61,233 nt of DNA from Pseudomonadota bacterium (GCA_024228935.1 JAAESX010000015.1:1-61233), one strand, 5' to 3'. Shown: positions 1-8,552, numbered from the stretch's first letter. Made by a program: numbers and translations. Notes: generated by a model not told the origin, from the sequence alone.

Positions 1-252
1 GAGGGTCCCCGAGCTTGCGAGGGGCTTGTTGTGCGACCCGGAGGCGCAGGGAGAACAGATCCCGCCTGCCCCAGCGCTACCTCCCTCCGAAACCTCAGAC
101 TCTCAAGGGGCCCGCGCGCAGGACCCGGCCGTAGGCCGAGCGGTAGATCCCTCGTTATGCGAAGGCCCGCCGATCATCCAGGACAGAACTGCTTGAGAAC
201 GCCGGCGCGCCCTGCTAACGTATCTCCGGAACGGGGAAAAAGAGGGATGCAC
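1..252. other. Non-coding left edge, no gene seen
   Basis: The open frame running through this stretch has low-complexity, Arg/Pro-rich translation and no coding-like codon pattern, so I do not treat it as part of the downstream lipoprotein. A short CCCC...GGGG inverted pair occurs near positions 8-25 but is too weak to call a terminator. A Shine-Dalgarno-like agaggg (241-246) serves the next gene. Confidence 0.5.
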
Positions 253-1182
253 ATGAAGAATACTATTGGGCTCGCCAGCCTCTTGGCTTGGACGACCAGC
301 TGCTACTGGGGGCCGATCGAGGTGGTCAACCCCGAGGGGTACATGTACGGGGACAGCGCTATCCCCGAGTTCGACTGTCCGGCCGACGCGGATCAGTATC
401 CGCTGCAGACCACGCTGCTGAAGAGCGAAACCGACCTCACTCACTTCTCAGTCTCAAGCGGGACGGCGGAAGTGGGCACGTCGAAGGTGATGGACGTGAC
501 CACGCCCTCGGAAATTGTGACGGCGCCGGATACGTTCACCGTGGCCATCGGCTCGGCCGCTCACTGCAAGGTCGAGAACGTCACGACCGAGGATTTTACG
601 GGCCTCCGCGCCGACCGGGTCCACGTCGCCGACTACAACGACCCCGCGGGGTGCACGTTCGAGGGCTACAAGCACCACACCGACGCGTTCGACTACTTGG
701 ACTACGAAATCATGGTTTGCGACGCCAACGGGGATCACCCGGGCACGCCTTCGCCGCCGCCGCCTTCAGGCACGGCGTATGCGGGCTCGTCTACAGGGAG
801 CTTCCCCGGACCCGTCTGGTTCCAGGTCCTGCAGTCGTCAGAAGATGAGGTGTGCGCCGTGGTGCGGTACCAGTCTCCGGGAGGGCCCGTCCGGAGCGGT
901 TTGATTCTCGCCGAAGCTGTGACGGTTGAAACCGGACACGAGCGCTACACGGTAAGCGGCTCCGCGTTCATGAACGGGCTTTCGACGGGGGTGGTCGATG
1001 TCGTCGAGACCGCTCCCGGCACCGTTACCGTCACCGGGACAACAGGAGTGCAAGCCATTGACGAACGCTTCCAACTGACAGGCCCGCACGTCCTGGCAGC
1101 CGTGCCCGGGCCTGGACCCGTCTATCTGACGGGCGTCGAGGCGTACCTGAACTCCGTGTGCCAAGAGCTGATGGAACAATAG
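253..1182 (+). CDS. Putative lipoprotein of unknown function
   Basis: Product of 309 aa. The start at 253 is chosen over an ATG at 247 and longer frames because it lies 6 nt after agaggg and gives a compact lipoprotein signal: Lys2, a hydrophobic run, then lipobox TTSC with Cys17. A poly-Pro hinge (about residues 166-172, PSPPPPSG) separates an N-terminal half from a C-terminal half rich in beta-prone Val/Thr. I recognise no family. It is followed 4 nt later by another lipoprotein gene, so the three genes here look like one transcription unit. Codon use has more A/T in third positions than most of the window, which hints at a separate origin. Envelope location is inferred from the lipobox only. 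Confidence 0.7.
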   Translation: MKNTIGLASLLAWTTSCYWGPIEVVNPEGYMYGDSAIPEFDCPADADQYPLQTTLLKSETDLTHFSVSSGTAEVGTSKVMDVTTPSEIVTAPDTFTVAIGSAAHCKVENVTTEDFTGLRADRVHVADYNDPAGCTFEGYKHHTDAFDYLDYEIMVCDANGDHPGTPSPPPPSGTAYAGSSTGSFPGPVWFQVLQSSEDEVCAVVRYQSPGGPVRSGLILAEAVTVETGHERYTVSGSAFMNGLSTGVVDVVETAPGTVTVTGTTGVQAIDERFQLTGPHVLAAVPGPGPVYLTGVEAYLNSVCQELMEQ

Positions 1183-1186
1183 GCCA

Positions 1187-2377
1187 GTGCTCGCCCTCGC
1201 CCTCAGCATTGGATGCCCCAGCGCGACATCCGATACCGCCATCGGACGGTGCGGCATGGACCCCTGCATAGCCGAACTGGCTTCGCATTCGGTCGAGGGC
1301 TGGCACCCCGGGGGCGGTGTCCAACAGTACATCGAAACGGCGGAAATCACTGTACTTTCGTCGCCAGCCAGGGACATCGGCGGAATCCAGGACCAGGGCG
1401 CCATTCTCGTCAACGGGACGCACGAACTCACGGGGAATCCCAGCTCGAGCCGCCTTGGGGCACAGCTAGCGGTAGTCCAGCCGGCGGGCCTGTCACAACA
1501 CGTGGTTGCCTCAGCACCGAGCCCGTACGACGAGGCCACCCTGTGGATTCTCGACTCGGAGAGCCCGACGATCTGGTCCCATACGCTTGAGCTTGGCGCG
1601 CCGAGCGTCGGCGCCTCTCTGGCCGTGCTGAACCCTGGGGCGGGCACGGTCCTCCTGGGAGCACCGGAAACGTCCGGCGGCGAAGGTGAAGTGGTCATCG
1701 TGGACGTCATGACCGGCGAAGCGTCGCGCCTCGCCCATGGTGCTGGTGGACTTGGTGAATCCGTCGCAGCCGGAGACCTGAACGGGGATGGCATCAACGA
1801 GATTCTTGGCGGCGCGCCGTACCGCGATGGTCCGGGCGCAATCCTGGTTTGGGACGGAGCCAACGTCGGACCAGGGATGGAACCGGACGTGACCGTCGCC
1901 GGCAGCACCGAGGCCGCGAGCCTGGGAGGCCTTGGCCTCGTGGTTGCTGACTTGGACGGCGACGGGACCGGCGACCTGTGCGCTGGCGCGATGACGGCGC
2001 ACGGCGACGTAGTGGTGGTGTACCCAGGCGAATCGAAGTTGGACTTGGCTAGCTCCGCCCGAGTCCAGGGACCCGATGGTGCCTGGTTCGGGAATGTACT
2101 GGCGTCGCCAGGTGACATCGACGGGAACGGCTCCAGCGAACTGATCATCAGCGCACATGCCCTGACGACCTACGGAGGCGCGTTCTGGGTGGCAGGCCCC
2201 ATCGAGGGCGTCGTCGAGCCTGAGGTCCCACTTCACGGGCGCGACATCGGGGGCGTATTCGGACGGTCACTTGGGGTGGCGAGCGATCAGTTCGTCTGGA
2301 TTGCTGAGCAGGCCGGTGACGCAGAGGCTGGAGAGAATAGCGGCGTCATCTGGGTCCTCAGTACGGACCTATGGTAG
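1187..2377 (+). CDS. FG-GAP repeat (integrin-like beta-propeller) lipoprotein
   Basis: Product of 396 aa from a GTG start. It has a very short signal with lipobox LSIGC (Cys10). Several FG-GAP/VCBS-type repeats with Asp-rich Ca-binding loops are visible: LNGDGINEILGGAPY near residue 200, LDGDGTGDLCAGA near 255 and DIDGNGSSELIISA near 308. Such repeats build seven-bladed propellers on the cell surface and usually bind ligands or Ca rather than catalyse. The gene starts 4 nt after the upstream lipoprotein and its last codons overlap the next gene (ATG at 2371) by 7 nt, so translation is probably coupled. The role is unknown. Third codon positions are less GC-rich than in the central genes. Confidence 0.8.
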   Translation: MLALALSIGCPSATSDTAIGRCGMDPCIAELASHSVEGWHPGGGVQQYIETAEITVLSSPARDIGGIQDQGAILVNGTHELTGNPSSSRLGAQLAVVQPAGLSQHVVASAPSPYDEATLWILDSESPTIWSHTLELGAPSVGASLAVLNPGAGTVLLGAPETSGGEGEVVIVDVMTGEASRLAHGAGGLGESVAAGDLNGDGINEILGGAPYRDGPGAILVWDGANVGPGMEPDVTVAGSTEAASLGGLGLVVADLDGDGTGDLCAGAMTAHGDVVVVYPGESKLDLASSARVQGPDGAWFGNVLASPGDIDGNGSSELIISAHALTTYGGAFWVAGPIEGVVEPEVPLHGRDIGGVFGRSLGVASDQFVWIAEQAGDAEAGENSGVIWVLSTDLW

Positions 2378-2812
2378 TCGCCACTGCTCTCGCGGCGTGC
2401 TTGACGGCGGATGACTCAGCTCGCAGCGGTTCCGCATCGACCGAACTGCTGCGACTCGAGGCGCTGGGGTACGTCGCCTTCGCCGAGAATGCGCCGGACC
2501 GTGGCGGCGGGGTGATCGTAGACACCGATGCTGCCCAGACAGGCGGCGGCCGCCTGATCGTGTTCGCGCCATCTTGCACCGCGCTGATCATGGACAACGC
2601 AGGAACAGTGATGAAGAGATGGTCAGACGCCAACACGGACTGCGCGATGTGGTCGGGAGCAGAACTGCTCGCCGACGGGACCCTGGTAGTCCCCTCACGT
2701 TCGGACGCCGGCGAGCGGGGACTGGTCAGCATTGACCCGGACATGAACCAGACCACGGAGTGCATCACCGCCCATCACGACACTGCCACCTCAGAGCGGG
2801 GCGAGATGTATA
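2371..2812 (+). pseudogene. Arylsulfotransferase-like propeller, truncated by IS630
   Basis: The open frame (to 2883) begins with a lipoprotein signal (lipobox ALAAC, Cys10). It then shows the start of an ASST-like propeller: LEALGYVAF, a 'LIMDNAGTVMKRW' blade, 'AELLADGTLVV' and the family's AHHD motif followed by GEMY. Family members usually run several hundred residues further. Here the sequence enters an IS630-type end at 2811-2813, and the last 20 or so residues are encoded by the element. Removing the element does not restore the gene: the right flank gives Lys then a stop at once. The 3' part was therefore lost, probably by an adjacent deletion. The remnant is likely non-functional. Confidence 0.7.
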
Positions 2813-2821
2813 TCGCGCTGA

Positions 2822-3780
2822 TCACGACTCTTGACCCAGGTATCCGCAGTGCCGGAACCAGGCTGCGCAGTTCTCGGGCGTGACCTCGTTCAGCGCCTTC
2901 CCGATGTCCCGGATGAGGCGTGGAATGGTCCTGGGCGTCATCTGCCGGAGACGCCCCTTCACGCGGGCCCAGAGGAGTTCGATGGGGTTCAGGTCTGGCG
3001 AGTACGGAGGCTGGAAGAGGACGGTCACGTCGGCCGCCTCGAACAGACTCAAGACGGACTGCACCTTGTGAACGCGGAGGTTGTCCATGACCAAGATGTC
3101 TCCGGGCTCGAGCTCGGGGAGAAGAAACTCGCGAACGAAGGCCGCGAAGACCTCGGTGTCGACGGATCCCTGAACGGCCATGCTGGTGACGACACCGCGG
3201 AGCCCTATGACTCCGATAACGCTGACGTTCTTGGCGTAGACGGGCTTCTCTATCGCGACCCGTTCTCCGCGTTGGGACCAGCCAACGCGACGGGCCATTG
3301 CCGCGTGCGAGCCGGTCTCGTCCAAGAAGAAGACCCTGCTCAGCGCAAGCTCGTGGCGCATCGCCATCCAAGCAGCTCGACGTTCGATGACGTCCTCGCG
3401 ATCTCGCTCCGGAGGCTTCAGCTCCCCCTTTTTGGGGTGAAGCCAAGTCCGCGGCGGGCACGGTTCGCCGTCGCCACGCTGACCTCGAGCCCGAACACCT
3501 CCAGGAGAGCCGCGGCGAGTTCCGGCCCGGTGCTGTCCGGGATGTCCTCGATGGTCTCTTTCAGAAACGCCAGGTGGACTGGCTTGAGCAGCCGGTCCTC
3601 CGGCTTCATCGGGCCCCGCTTGCCCGGGACCAGCGAGCCCCCTCGGGCCAGCCGGAGCCACCGGTTTACGCTGGCCTGGCCCACCGAGAAGCGCGCCGCC
3701 AGCTCGGAATATGAGCCCTCGTTGTTGTTGTACGCCGCGACGACGCGTTCACGAAGAGCGAGGGGAAGGGGTTTGGGCAT
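2822..3780 (-). CDS. IS630-family transposase, two frames joined by -1 frameshift
   Basis: The first frame (3780-3418) starts with MPKPLPLALRERVV behind a strong AGGAGG ribosome site and holds the helix-turn-helix region (SYSELAARFSVGQASVNRW). The second frame (to 2822) carries the DDE catalytic domain: Asp in FFLDETGSH, Asp in VMDNLRVHK, and Glu in SPDLNPIELLW. A -1 shift at the slippery run would make a protein of about 319 aa, close to the usual IS630 length. Split transposase frames with programmed shifting are known in parts of this family. All three catalytic residues are present, so the element may be active. Confidence 0.85.
3430..3436 (-). promoter_or_regulatory. Candidate -1 ribosomal frameshift site (CCCAAAA)
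   Basis: Read on the minus strand, the heptamer C CCA AAA (X XXY YYZ form) sits where the first transposase frame (ending TPKRGS) must pass into the second (continuing HPKKGELKP). The run is CCCCAAAAAGGGGG, so it could also be a hot spot for indel error. The match to the canonical -1 pattern in the correct phase favours a programmed site. Confidence 0.65.
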
Positions 3781-3850
3781 CAGGACCTCCTGGAACCCGA
3801 TCACCCGTTTCGGCCATTGGATCAACCATCAGGCGCGGCGCGATAAGTGA

Positions 3851-5392
3851 TCACCTCTCGGGCAGCGCGGGTGGGTCGCCTGGACTGCCGTTGACGGCGT
3901 GAACAGTCGCGGCAGCTCGTTCCCCCTCGTGGAGGGCGCCCGGCACGGTCGACGAGTGTGTGGTGTGAGACCCTTCGCCGGCGAAGAATACCCGATCATC
4001 AGCGACGGGTTCCTGGAGGTCCTTCGCCTTGTTGTCGTCGATGGACGTGTAGGTGCCGACCCGTGGGTAGGAATAGGCGCCGAGGGTGTAGGGCGCGGAG
4101 CCCCAGTCCTGCACGATCCCCTCGACGTGAGCCGTGGAGGCCGCGCCCGGGGCCTGGGGAAGGGTCGCGTCCAGGTCGGCGAGGATGGCGTCGATGATGG
4201 CGGCGTCGCCCGCTGCTCCTCCTCCAGCGGTCGCCCCGATGTCGCTCAGTTCGGCAGCGTTTTCGCCCATCGGGTAGCACATGAGGATGTGTGATGTGCT
4301 GTCCTTCTTGTAGTCGCTGGGGACCCAGCACGCACCGGCGAGACCCTCGGTGACGAGCCAGGCGAGCGGCTCGCCCTCGGTCTCCCACCAGGCCGAGCTG
4401 AACAGCATGGGTACCTTCATTCCGGCGTCGATGCCGATGCCGTTGTACGCGGAGACGGTGGACTCGGGCAGGTCGGGGACGAAGTCGATCAGCTCGGCCT
4501 GAAGCACCCCGATGGACACGGTCACGATGACCTGTCGTGCGGCGTGCACGTCGCCGTGGTCGTCCGTGACCAGGACGTCGTCCCCCGAGGTGTCGATGCG
4601 CACGACCGGACTGTCGAGGAGGAGATCACTGCCACCGATGACCTCGTCCCACCAGACTGTGTCGAGCGCATCCGAGTAGCCGAGGTCCTTGTCGCCGAGG
4701 ACACGGATGGCCTCGGACAGGTCCCACTCAGCCCCCTGGAGGGCCAGGCTTCGGGCGCCGAGCTCGTCCAGGTTCGTCGCGTAGCTTCCTCCGGCGAAGC
4801 CTGCGTCGTAGAGGTGGTACGCACGATGGGAGGGGCCCACGCCGTACTCCTCGAGCACGTCGTCAGCCAGCGTCGACTCCGGGTCCTCGTGCTGGTTCGG
4901 CCGCCAGTACCAGCGCCAGAACTCATCGACCGTCGCGACGTCCTCGTCGTCCCTGCACGGATGGAGGGCGGAGCTGGTCGTCCAGCAGGTCGTGCTGCCT
5001 CCGTCCATGGAGTAGGCGGTGAGGCCCTGGTAGCCCTGCACGTAGATGGACTCGCCGTACTCATCGCGAACGGCCGCCCACACGGGATTGCTCCCCGCCT
5101 CCAGGTAGTGCTCCTCGGCCCCCAGTTCGACGCGCATGTCGCCCAGGGTCGCGCTCTTCACTCGCCCCCCGATGCGGTCTGTGGCCTCGATGATCAGCAC
5201 GTCGTAGCCGTGCTCGATGAGGGTCTTCGTGGCGTACAGACCCGCGCTGCCCGCTCCGACGACGACCACGTCGTGCGTGGTGTTCCCGTGACTGCTCGGC
5301 GTCGCGGTGTCCGGGGGCGTCGTGGTGTCGCTGGAGCCCCCGTCGCAGGCGATGGGGGCCAGCAGGGTCCAGGCCAGTAGGTGGTTTGCCAT
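3851..5392 (-). CDS. Flavin monoamine oxidase-family lipoprotein
   Basis: Product of 513 aa. A lipobox (LAPIAC, Cys16) is followed by a Thr/Ser/Pro linker and then a complete FAD amine-oxidase fold. The dinucleotide-binding motif is VVVVGAGSAGLYA (about residues 42-54), the second FAD motif is RIGGRV, and the C-terminal FAD motif is VFFAGEGSHTTHSSTVPGAL. Family members oxidise primary or secondary amines, often polyamines or amino acids, giving H2O2 and ammonia. The substrate cannot be read from the sequence. Attachment to the envelope is unusual for a flavoprotein and would need Tat-like or pre-loaded export; no twin-Arg is visible. The stop codon lies next to the IS630 right end. Confidence 0.85.
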   Translation of the reverse strand: MANHLLAWTLLAPIACDGGSSDTTTPPDTATPSSHGNTTHDVVVVGAGSAGLYATKTLIEHGYDVLIIEATDRIGGRVKSATLGDMRVELGAEEHYLEAGSNPVWAAVRDEYGESIYVQGYQGLTAYSMDGGSTTCWTTSSALHPCRDDEDVATVDEFWRWYWRPNQHEDPESTLADDVLEEYGVGPSHRAYHLYDAGFAGGSYATNLDELGARSLALQGAEWDLSEAIRVLGDKDLGYSDALDTVWWDEVIGGSDLLLDSPVVRIDTSGDDVLVTDDHGDVHAARQVIVTVSIGVLQAELIDFVPDLPESTVSAYNGIGIDAGMKVPMLFSSAWWETEGEPLAWLVTEGLAGACWVPSDYKKDSTSHILMCYPMGENAAELSDIGATAGGGAAGDAAIIDAILADLDATLPQAPGAASTAHVEGIVQDWGSAPYTLGAYSYPRVGTYTSIDDNKAKDLQEPVADDRVFFAGEGSHTTHSSTVPGALHEGERAAATVHAVNGSPGDPPALPER

Positions 5393-5558
5393 GTGCGCTC
5401 GTCCGACTAGTGGGGGGGTGAGGGCCCGCAGCGACGCATGGGAGGCGGCAGCAGGGCCTGGCGGGCCTCGTGGAGTTCCTGCATGGACGGCAACCTACAA
5501 CAGGCTCCGCCTGTGCCTGGGCACCGGTTCACGTCGGCGTCCTCGGGAGGGCAGGCTG

Positions 5559-5741
5559 CTAGTCCAGGAGGAACGACCACCAGGACCCTTCCTGGGTGCC
5601 GCAGTGTGTGTCGACGGGACCGGGTCGGTACCTTCCGTCGTCGCTGGCGTGCACCAGGGTCGCCGTGACCGCGAGGCTGACCGCCAGCACCAGGACGCCG
5701 ATGCGGAGGTGGTCTCGCCAGGGGCTGAACTCGGACGCCAT
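5559..5741 (-). CDS. Small single-span membrane protein
   Basis: Product of 60 aa with one hydrophobic helix (about residues 14-32, IGVLVLAVSLAVTATLVHA) and a short C-terminal tail. Third codon positions are strongly G/C, which supports coding. No family is recognised. It lies in line with the small genes at 5776-6423 on the same strand. The ribosome site is weak. Confidence 0.5.
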   Translation of the reverse strand: MASEFSPWRDHLRIGVLVLAVSLAVTATLVHASDDGRYRPGPVDTHCGTQEGSWWSFLLD

Positions 5742-5775
5742 GTCTCGTCTGACCGCGCCGGGCGGGCCGGGTTCG

Positions 5776-6099
5776 TCAGGAGGCTGTGGTGAAGACGTCG
5801 AGTGGGATGGGCGGCAGCTCGTCGAGGAGGATGTTCAGGCCGCGTCGATGGAGCCGCTGTGCGCTGCGGTCCAGGCCGACACAGAGCGGCAGGCCGGCCA
5901 ATTGGAGCACGACGAGGTCGCGAGCCAGGGCATCCTTCGCCAGGTCCAGTTCGCTCGTCTGGAGCGCTGCCCGTGCGACGGACTCGACGAGGTGCCGCGA
6001 CATGGCGAGCGCCGCTTCGTGCTGGGACTCCAGGGTCTCGAGGTCCTGGAGTGCCTGCCGACAGAGGCGAACGACGCCTTCCGGGTCGCCCTGGCGCAT
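5776..6099 (-). CDS. Hypothetical helical protein
   Basis: Product of 107 aa, strongly helical and Leu/Ala-rich with heptad-like spacing around LQDLETLESQHEAALAM. Codon composition is coding-like. The same frame stays open upstream of the ATG at 6099 as far as a TAG at 6154-6156, reading TRKARRVLSRLRRASAQ before Met, so the true product may be longer or may once have joined the 6154-6423 frame. No obvious ribosome site precedes 6099. Function unknown. Confidence 0.5.
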   Translation of the reverse strand: MRQGDPEGVVRLCRQALQDLETLESQHEAALAMSRHLVESVARAALQTSELDLAKDALARDLVVLQLAGLPLCVGLDRSAQRLHRRGLNILLDELPPIPLDVFTTAS

Positions 6100-6153
6100 G
6101 CGCTGAGCCGAGGCGCGTCGAAGTCGGGAGAGGACACGCCTGGCCTTCCGCGT

Positions 6154-6423
6154 CTACACCCGGCTGGGGCCCGACCGGAGTCGGGGCGGCGTCGGGCTGG
6201 AGCGGCCTCGGATCGGGACGAAGGACCGCTCCAGGAGCTCCTGTCGGCGTGGGTGTGCGGCGGCCCGACGCTCCAGGTGCAGGGCGGCCGGGAGGCTCAT
6301 CCACTCGAGCCCGATCAGGAGGTTCGACAGCACCAGGCTCCGGCCGCCGGACGATCGCGCGTAGTGGGGACGCCTGGCGCGGTTCAGCTGGATGGTGTCG
6401 TGGAGGTGGGTCGAGAAGCTCAT
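6154..6423 (-). CDS. Hypothetical small protein, possibly 5' part of a broken gene
   Basis: Product of 89 aa, preceded by AAGGTGG at suitable spacing. The part up to about residue 72 (ending LLERSFVPI) looks protein-like. The last residues are Arg/Pro/Ser-rich, and the frame ends at TAG (6154-6156). The next 107-aa frame is in the same phase directly downstream, so the pair could be one gene of about 215 codons interrupted by a nonsense codon, or two separate genes. No family recognised. Confidence 0.4.
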   Translation of the reverse strand: MSFSTHLHDTIQLNRARRPHYARSSGGRSLVLSNLLIGLEWMSLPAALHLERRAAAHPRRQELLERSFVPIRGRSSPTPPRLRSGPSRV

Positions 6424-6513
6424 GTCCCACCTTGACCTCGGCGCGTGAGTCTCAGGCGCCCGCGGGTTGAGCCGTGGGTGAAACGTGGCGCCTCTCGGCT
6501 TGCGGTCCGGGGC

Positions 6514-7179
6514 TCAGGCAGGGAGGTCGAGCCAGTGGAATGCGGCCTCGAGGGTCTGTCTTCCGCCGGTCTCGACGATGTCGCCGTGGCAGGGGATGAG
6601 TCGATCGAAGTCGAGCTCCAGCAGCGCGGCGATGTCCCGGCGTGCCTGGTCCCGCTTCATCCCGAACCGCTCCAGGAACGTGGTCCGGCAGCCCGGGTAG
6701 CCCCCGGCGCACCACATCGCCGCCCGCGTCGCCCACGGTGTGTCGGGTCCGAAGTTGAACACCAGGTCGGTCACGAGGAGGGTTCGGCTTGGTCGGTGGA
6801 AGAGCGCAACCTCGTTCGTGAGTGGGAAGCACGACAGAGGGACCAACAGGGCTTCGTCGCCGAACGGTGCGGCCGCCTTGGTCACGACGCCGGTGAACGC
6901 CAGGTCGGGCCGCTTCTCGGGCAGCCCCGGAGCACACCAGCCTTCCAGGCCGCGGTCCAGCCACGGGCCCACGTAGAGGTGGTGGAACGTGTTGGGGGCG
7001 AGGACCCAGCGCGGCGTGCCGAGCGGCTCCAGCAGCGTGGGATCCGCGTTCGTCGGGGAGTGGAGGAGCAGTCCCTGGTCGAGCGCCAGGACCGTCATGC
7101 GTGTCCCGACCTCGAGCCCGAAGAACCCCTGGGGCGTCTCGTGCACGTGGACGCCGGCGGCCACCTCACGGAGTGCCAT
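6514..7179 (-). CDS. DUF4336 domain protein (metallo-hydrolase-like fold)
   Basis: Product of 221 aa that matches the DUF4336 pattern: APNTFHHLYVGPWL and then APGLPEKRPDL in the first half, a hydrophobic 'LLVTDLVFNFG' strand, and LIPCHGDIVETGG near the C-terminus. This family resembles metallo-beta-lactamase-fold hydrolases but its reaction is not established. The gene starts 14 nt inside the end of the upstream gene (7166-7567), so the two are probably co-translated. Confidence 0.75.
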   Translation of the reverse strand: MALREVAAGVHVHETPQGFFGLEVGTRMTVLALDQGLLLHSPTNADPTLLEPLGTPRWVLAPNTFHHLYVGPWLDRGLEGWCAPGLPEKRPDLAFTGVVTKAAAPFGDEALLVPLSCFPLTNEVALFHRPSRTLLVTDLVFNFGPDTPWATRAAMWCAGGYPGCRTTFLERFGMKRDQARRDIAALLELDFDRLIPCHGDIVETGGRQTLEAAFHWLDLPA

Positions 7180-7567
7180 TCGAGGTCCTCTCGGCCGACC
7201 GCTTGGGCCACTGTGCGGGGTCGTCCACCGGCTTCGGCAGCCGCACCGCCATCCACTGTGTGCAGCTGTCGGGGTCGAACGCGCGCGGGTGGGACTCGAT
7301 GACCCAGGACAGGTGCTCGGCCGGGCCCCCGTTCAGGTACGTGGGCGGCGAGAACGGCCGGAACATCGAGGGGTGGCCGCGCTCCAGCGGCAGCCCGTTC
7401 AGGACGTAGGCGAGCTCCTGGACGACGTCCCAGGCGAGCGGGTGCGCGACGTCGATGCCGAACTTCACCCACCACGTCCCGTCCTCGTCCGAGCCGTGCG
7501 CGATGGGCTGGACGGCGGGCATGCGCCGCAGGAACGACAGGATCGATGCGAAGGCCTGCTCGTCCAT
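7166..7567 (-). CDS. Conserved hypothetical protein
   Basis: Product of 133 aa. The start at 7567 is chosen because it follows a caggag site and gives a compact globular protein beginning MDEQAFASILSFLRRM. It contains Trp/Asp-rich stretches (GTWWVKFGIDVAHPLAWDVVQ, then PSMFRPFSPPTYLNGG). I recognise no named domain. It overlaps the DUF4336 gene by 14 nt, suggesting linked function, and diverges from the GNAT gene with about 56 nt between starts. Confidence 0.6.
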   Translation of the reverse strand: MDEQAFASILSFLRRMPAVQPIAHGSDEDGTWWVKFGIDVAHPLAWDVVQELAYVLNGLPLERGHPSMFRPFSPPTYLNGGPAEHLSWVIESHPRAFDPDSCTQWMAVRLPKPVDDPAQWPKRSAERTSNGTP

Positions 7568-7623
7568 GGGGCTCCTGGATTGCCGGCATCCTCGCGCCGG
7601 TGGGATGGGATAGCGCATGCAGC

Positions 7624-8235
7624 ATGCACCGACCCGAACCGCCTGTCTGGATCTCGCTCGAGGCGTTGGGCGAGGGCGCGCTGGACGAGTTCGCCGGGTT
7701 GCTGGGAGGCGCCGCGTTCGGCGGCTGCTTCTGTGCGGTGTGGACGGCTTTCGGACCGGACTGGGCGGCGCGCTGCCAGGACCCAGCGCGCCCGAACCTC
7801 GATGAGACACGCCGTCGTGTGATGGGAGGCGGGCACGTCGGGTACCTGGTTCGCGCCGGGGACGAGGTGGTCGCGTGGACGGGGGCGGGGCCGAAGACCG
7901 ACTTCCCGGGGCTGGCGACGAGGCTCGGCAGCCGACGCTCGGAGTCCGTGCCCCAGGTCTGGAGCATCGGCTGTGTGGCGGTGCGCGCGGACCTGCGGGG
8001 GAGCGGGCTGAGCGGGCGCGTGGTCGAACTGGTGCTCGCAGAGGCGAGGCGGCGGGGTGCGCGCTGTGTCGAGGCCTACCCGACCCGACCGTGGGACGAG
8101 CCGCGAAGCTATCGGGGGAGCCGATCGACGTACGAGCGGCTGGGGTTCGAGGAGGTGGCGGGTGAGCCGGACGGGACGAGTGAGATCCTGCTGATGAGGC
8201 GGACGCTCTCGGGCCAGGGCTCTCCGTCGAGGTAG
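7624..8235 (+). CDS. GNAT-family N-acetyltransferase
   Basis: Product of 203 aa from ATG 7624; the longer open frame upstream is antisense to the divergent gene and is not used. The acetyl-CoA binding region is clear in the second half: a beta-strand/loop WSIGCVAVRADLRGSGLSGRV in which R-x-x-G-x-G/S binds the pyrophosphate, followed by helix VVELVLAEARRRGARCVEAYP and a C-terminal YERLGFEEV. Such enzymes move an acetyl group from acetyl-CoA to an amine; the acceptor here is unknown. Its 3' end overlaps the convergent 8109-8552 frame. Confidence 0.8.
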   Translation: MHRPEPPVWISLEALGEGALDEFAGLLGGAAFGGCFCAVWTAFGPDWAARCQDPARPNLDETRRRVMGGGHVGYLVRAGDEVVAWTGAGPKTDFPGLATRLGSRRSESVPQVWSIGCVAVRADLRGSGLSGRVVELVLAEARRRGARCVEAYPTRPWDEPRSYRGSRSTYERLGFEEVAGEPDGTSEILLMRRTLSGQGSPSR

Positions 8236-8552
8236 CCGAGAAGCCCGAGCTGGGTCGTCTGCTCAGGGGTGAGCTCGGCGCTCGGCGTGTCGATGGTCGG
8301 CGTCGCGAAGTAGGCATCGAGAGTGGCCAGCAGGTCTTCCCTGAGGTCCGGGTGGCGCCTGGCGAGGTTCGTGTACTGCGGGCTGAGGTCGTACTCCAAG
8401 AAGCCCTGGGCGAACCCCAGCTCGAGCTTGAAGAGGATGTGGCTCACGACGGCCATCGTGTGGTAGCTCGGTCTGTGTGTGAGGGCCCATGCTGCGGCGC
8501 CGAGCGCGAGCACACACACGACGGGCAAGGCCCTGATGAGGCGACGGGACAC
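8109..8552 (-). CDS. Hypothetical membrane-anchored protein
   Basis: Product of up to 147 aa from a GTG start. An N-terminal helix (about residues 5-24, LIRALPVVCVLALGAAAWAL) would anchor it with the rest outside. The body is helical, with 'PDLREDLLATLDAYF' and 'LTPEQTTQLGLLGYL'. The last 42 codons run antisense through the GNAT gene, so the true end may be uncertain. No family recognised. Confidence 0.45.
   Translation of the reverse strand: MSRRLIRALPVVCVLALGAAAWALTHRPSYHTMAVVSHILFKLELGFAQGFLEYDLSPQYTNLARRHPDLREDLLATLDAYFATPTIDTPSAELTPEQTTQLGLLGYLDGEPWPESVRLISRISLVPSGSPATSSNPSRSYVDRLPR

Larger units (their letters stand above)
2811..3845 (-). mobile_element. IS630-family insertion sequence
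   Basis: The element is bounded by TA dinucleotides (2811-2812 and 3844-3845), as expected for IS630/Tc1-type insertion into TA. The ends read TATCGCGC inward from both sides, a short inverted repeat. The interior encodes one transposase split over two overlapping frames on the minus strand. The left junction lies inside an arylsulfotransferase-like gene. The right junction is only a few bases from the stop codon of the flavin amine oxidase, so the element marks a rearranged boundary. The exact ends rest on the short repeat and could be off by a few bases. Confidence 0.8.

Noticed and set aside
838..2148. Minus-strand open frame opposite the FG-GAP lipoprotein
   Set aside because: Low-complexity Ser/Pro/Arg translation, no domain, and the plus-strand gene has clear repeats and a lipobox.
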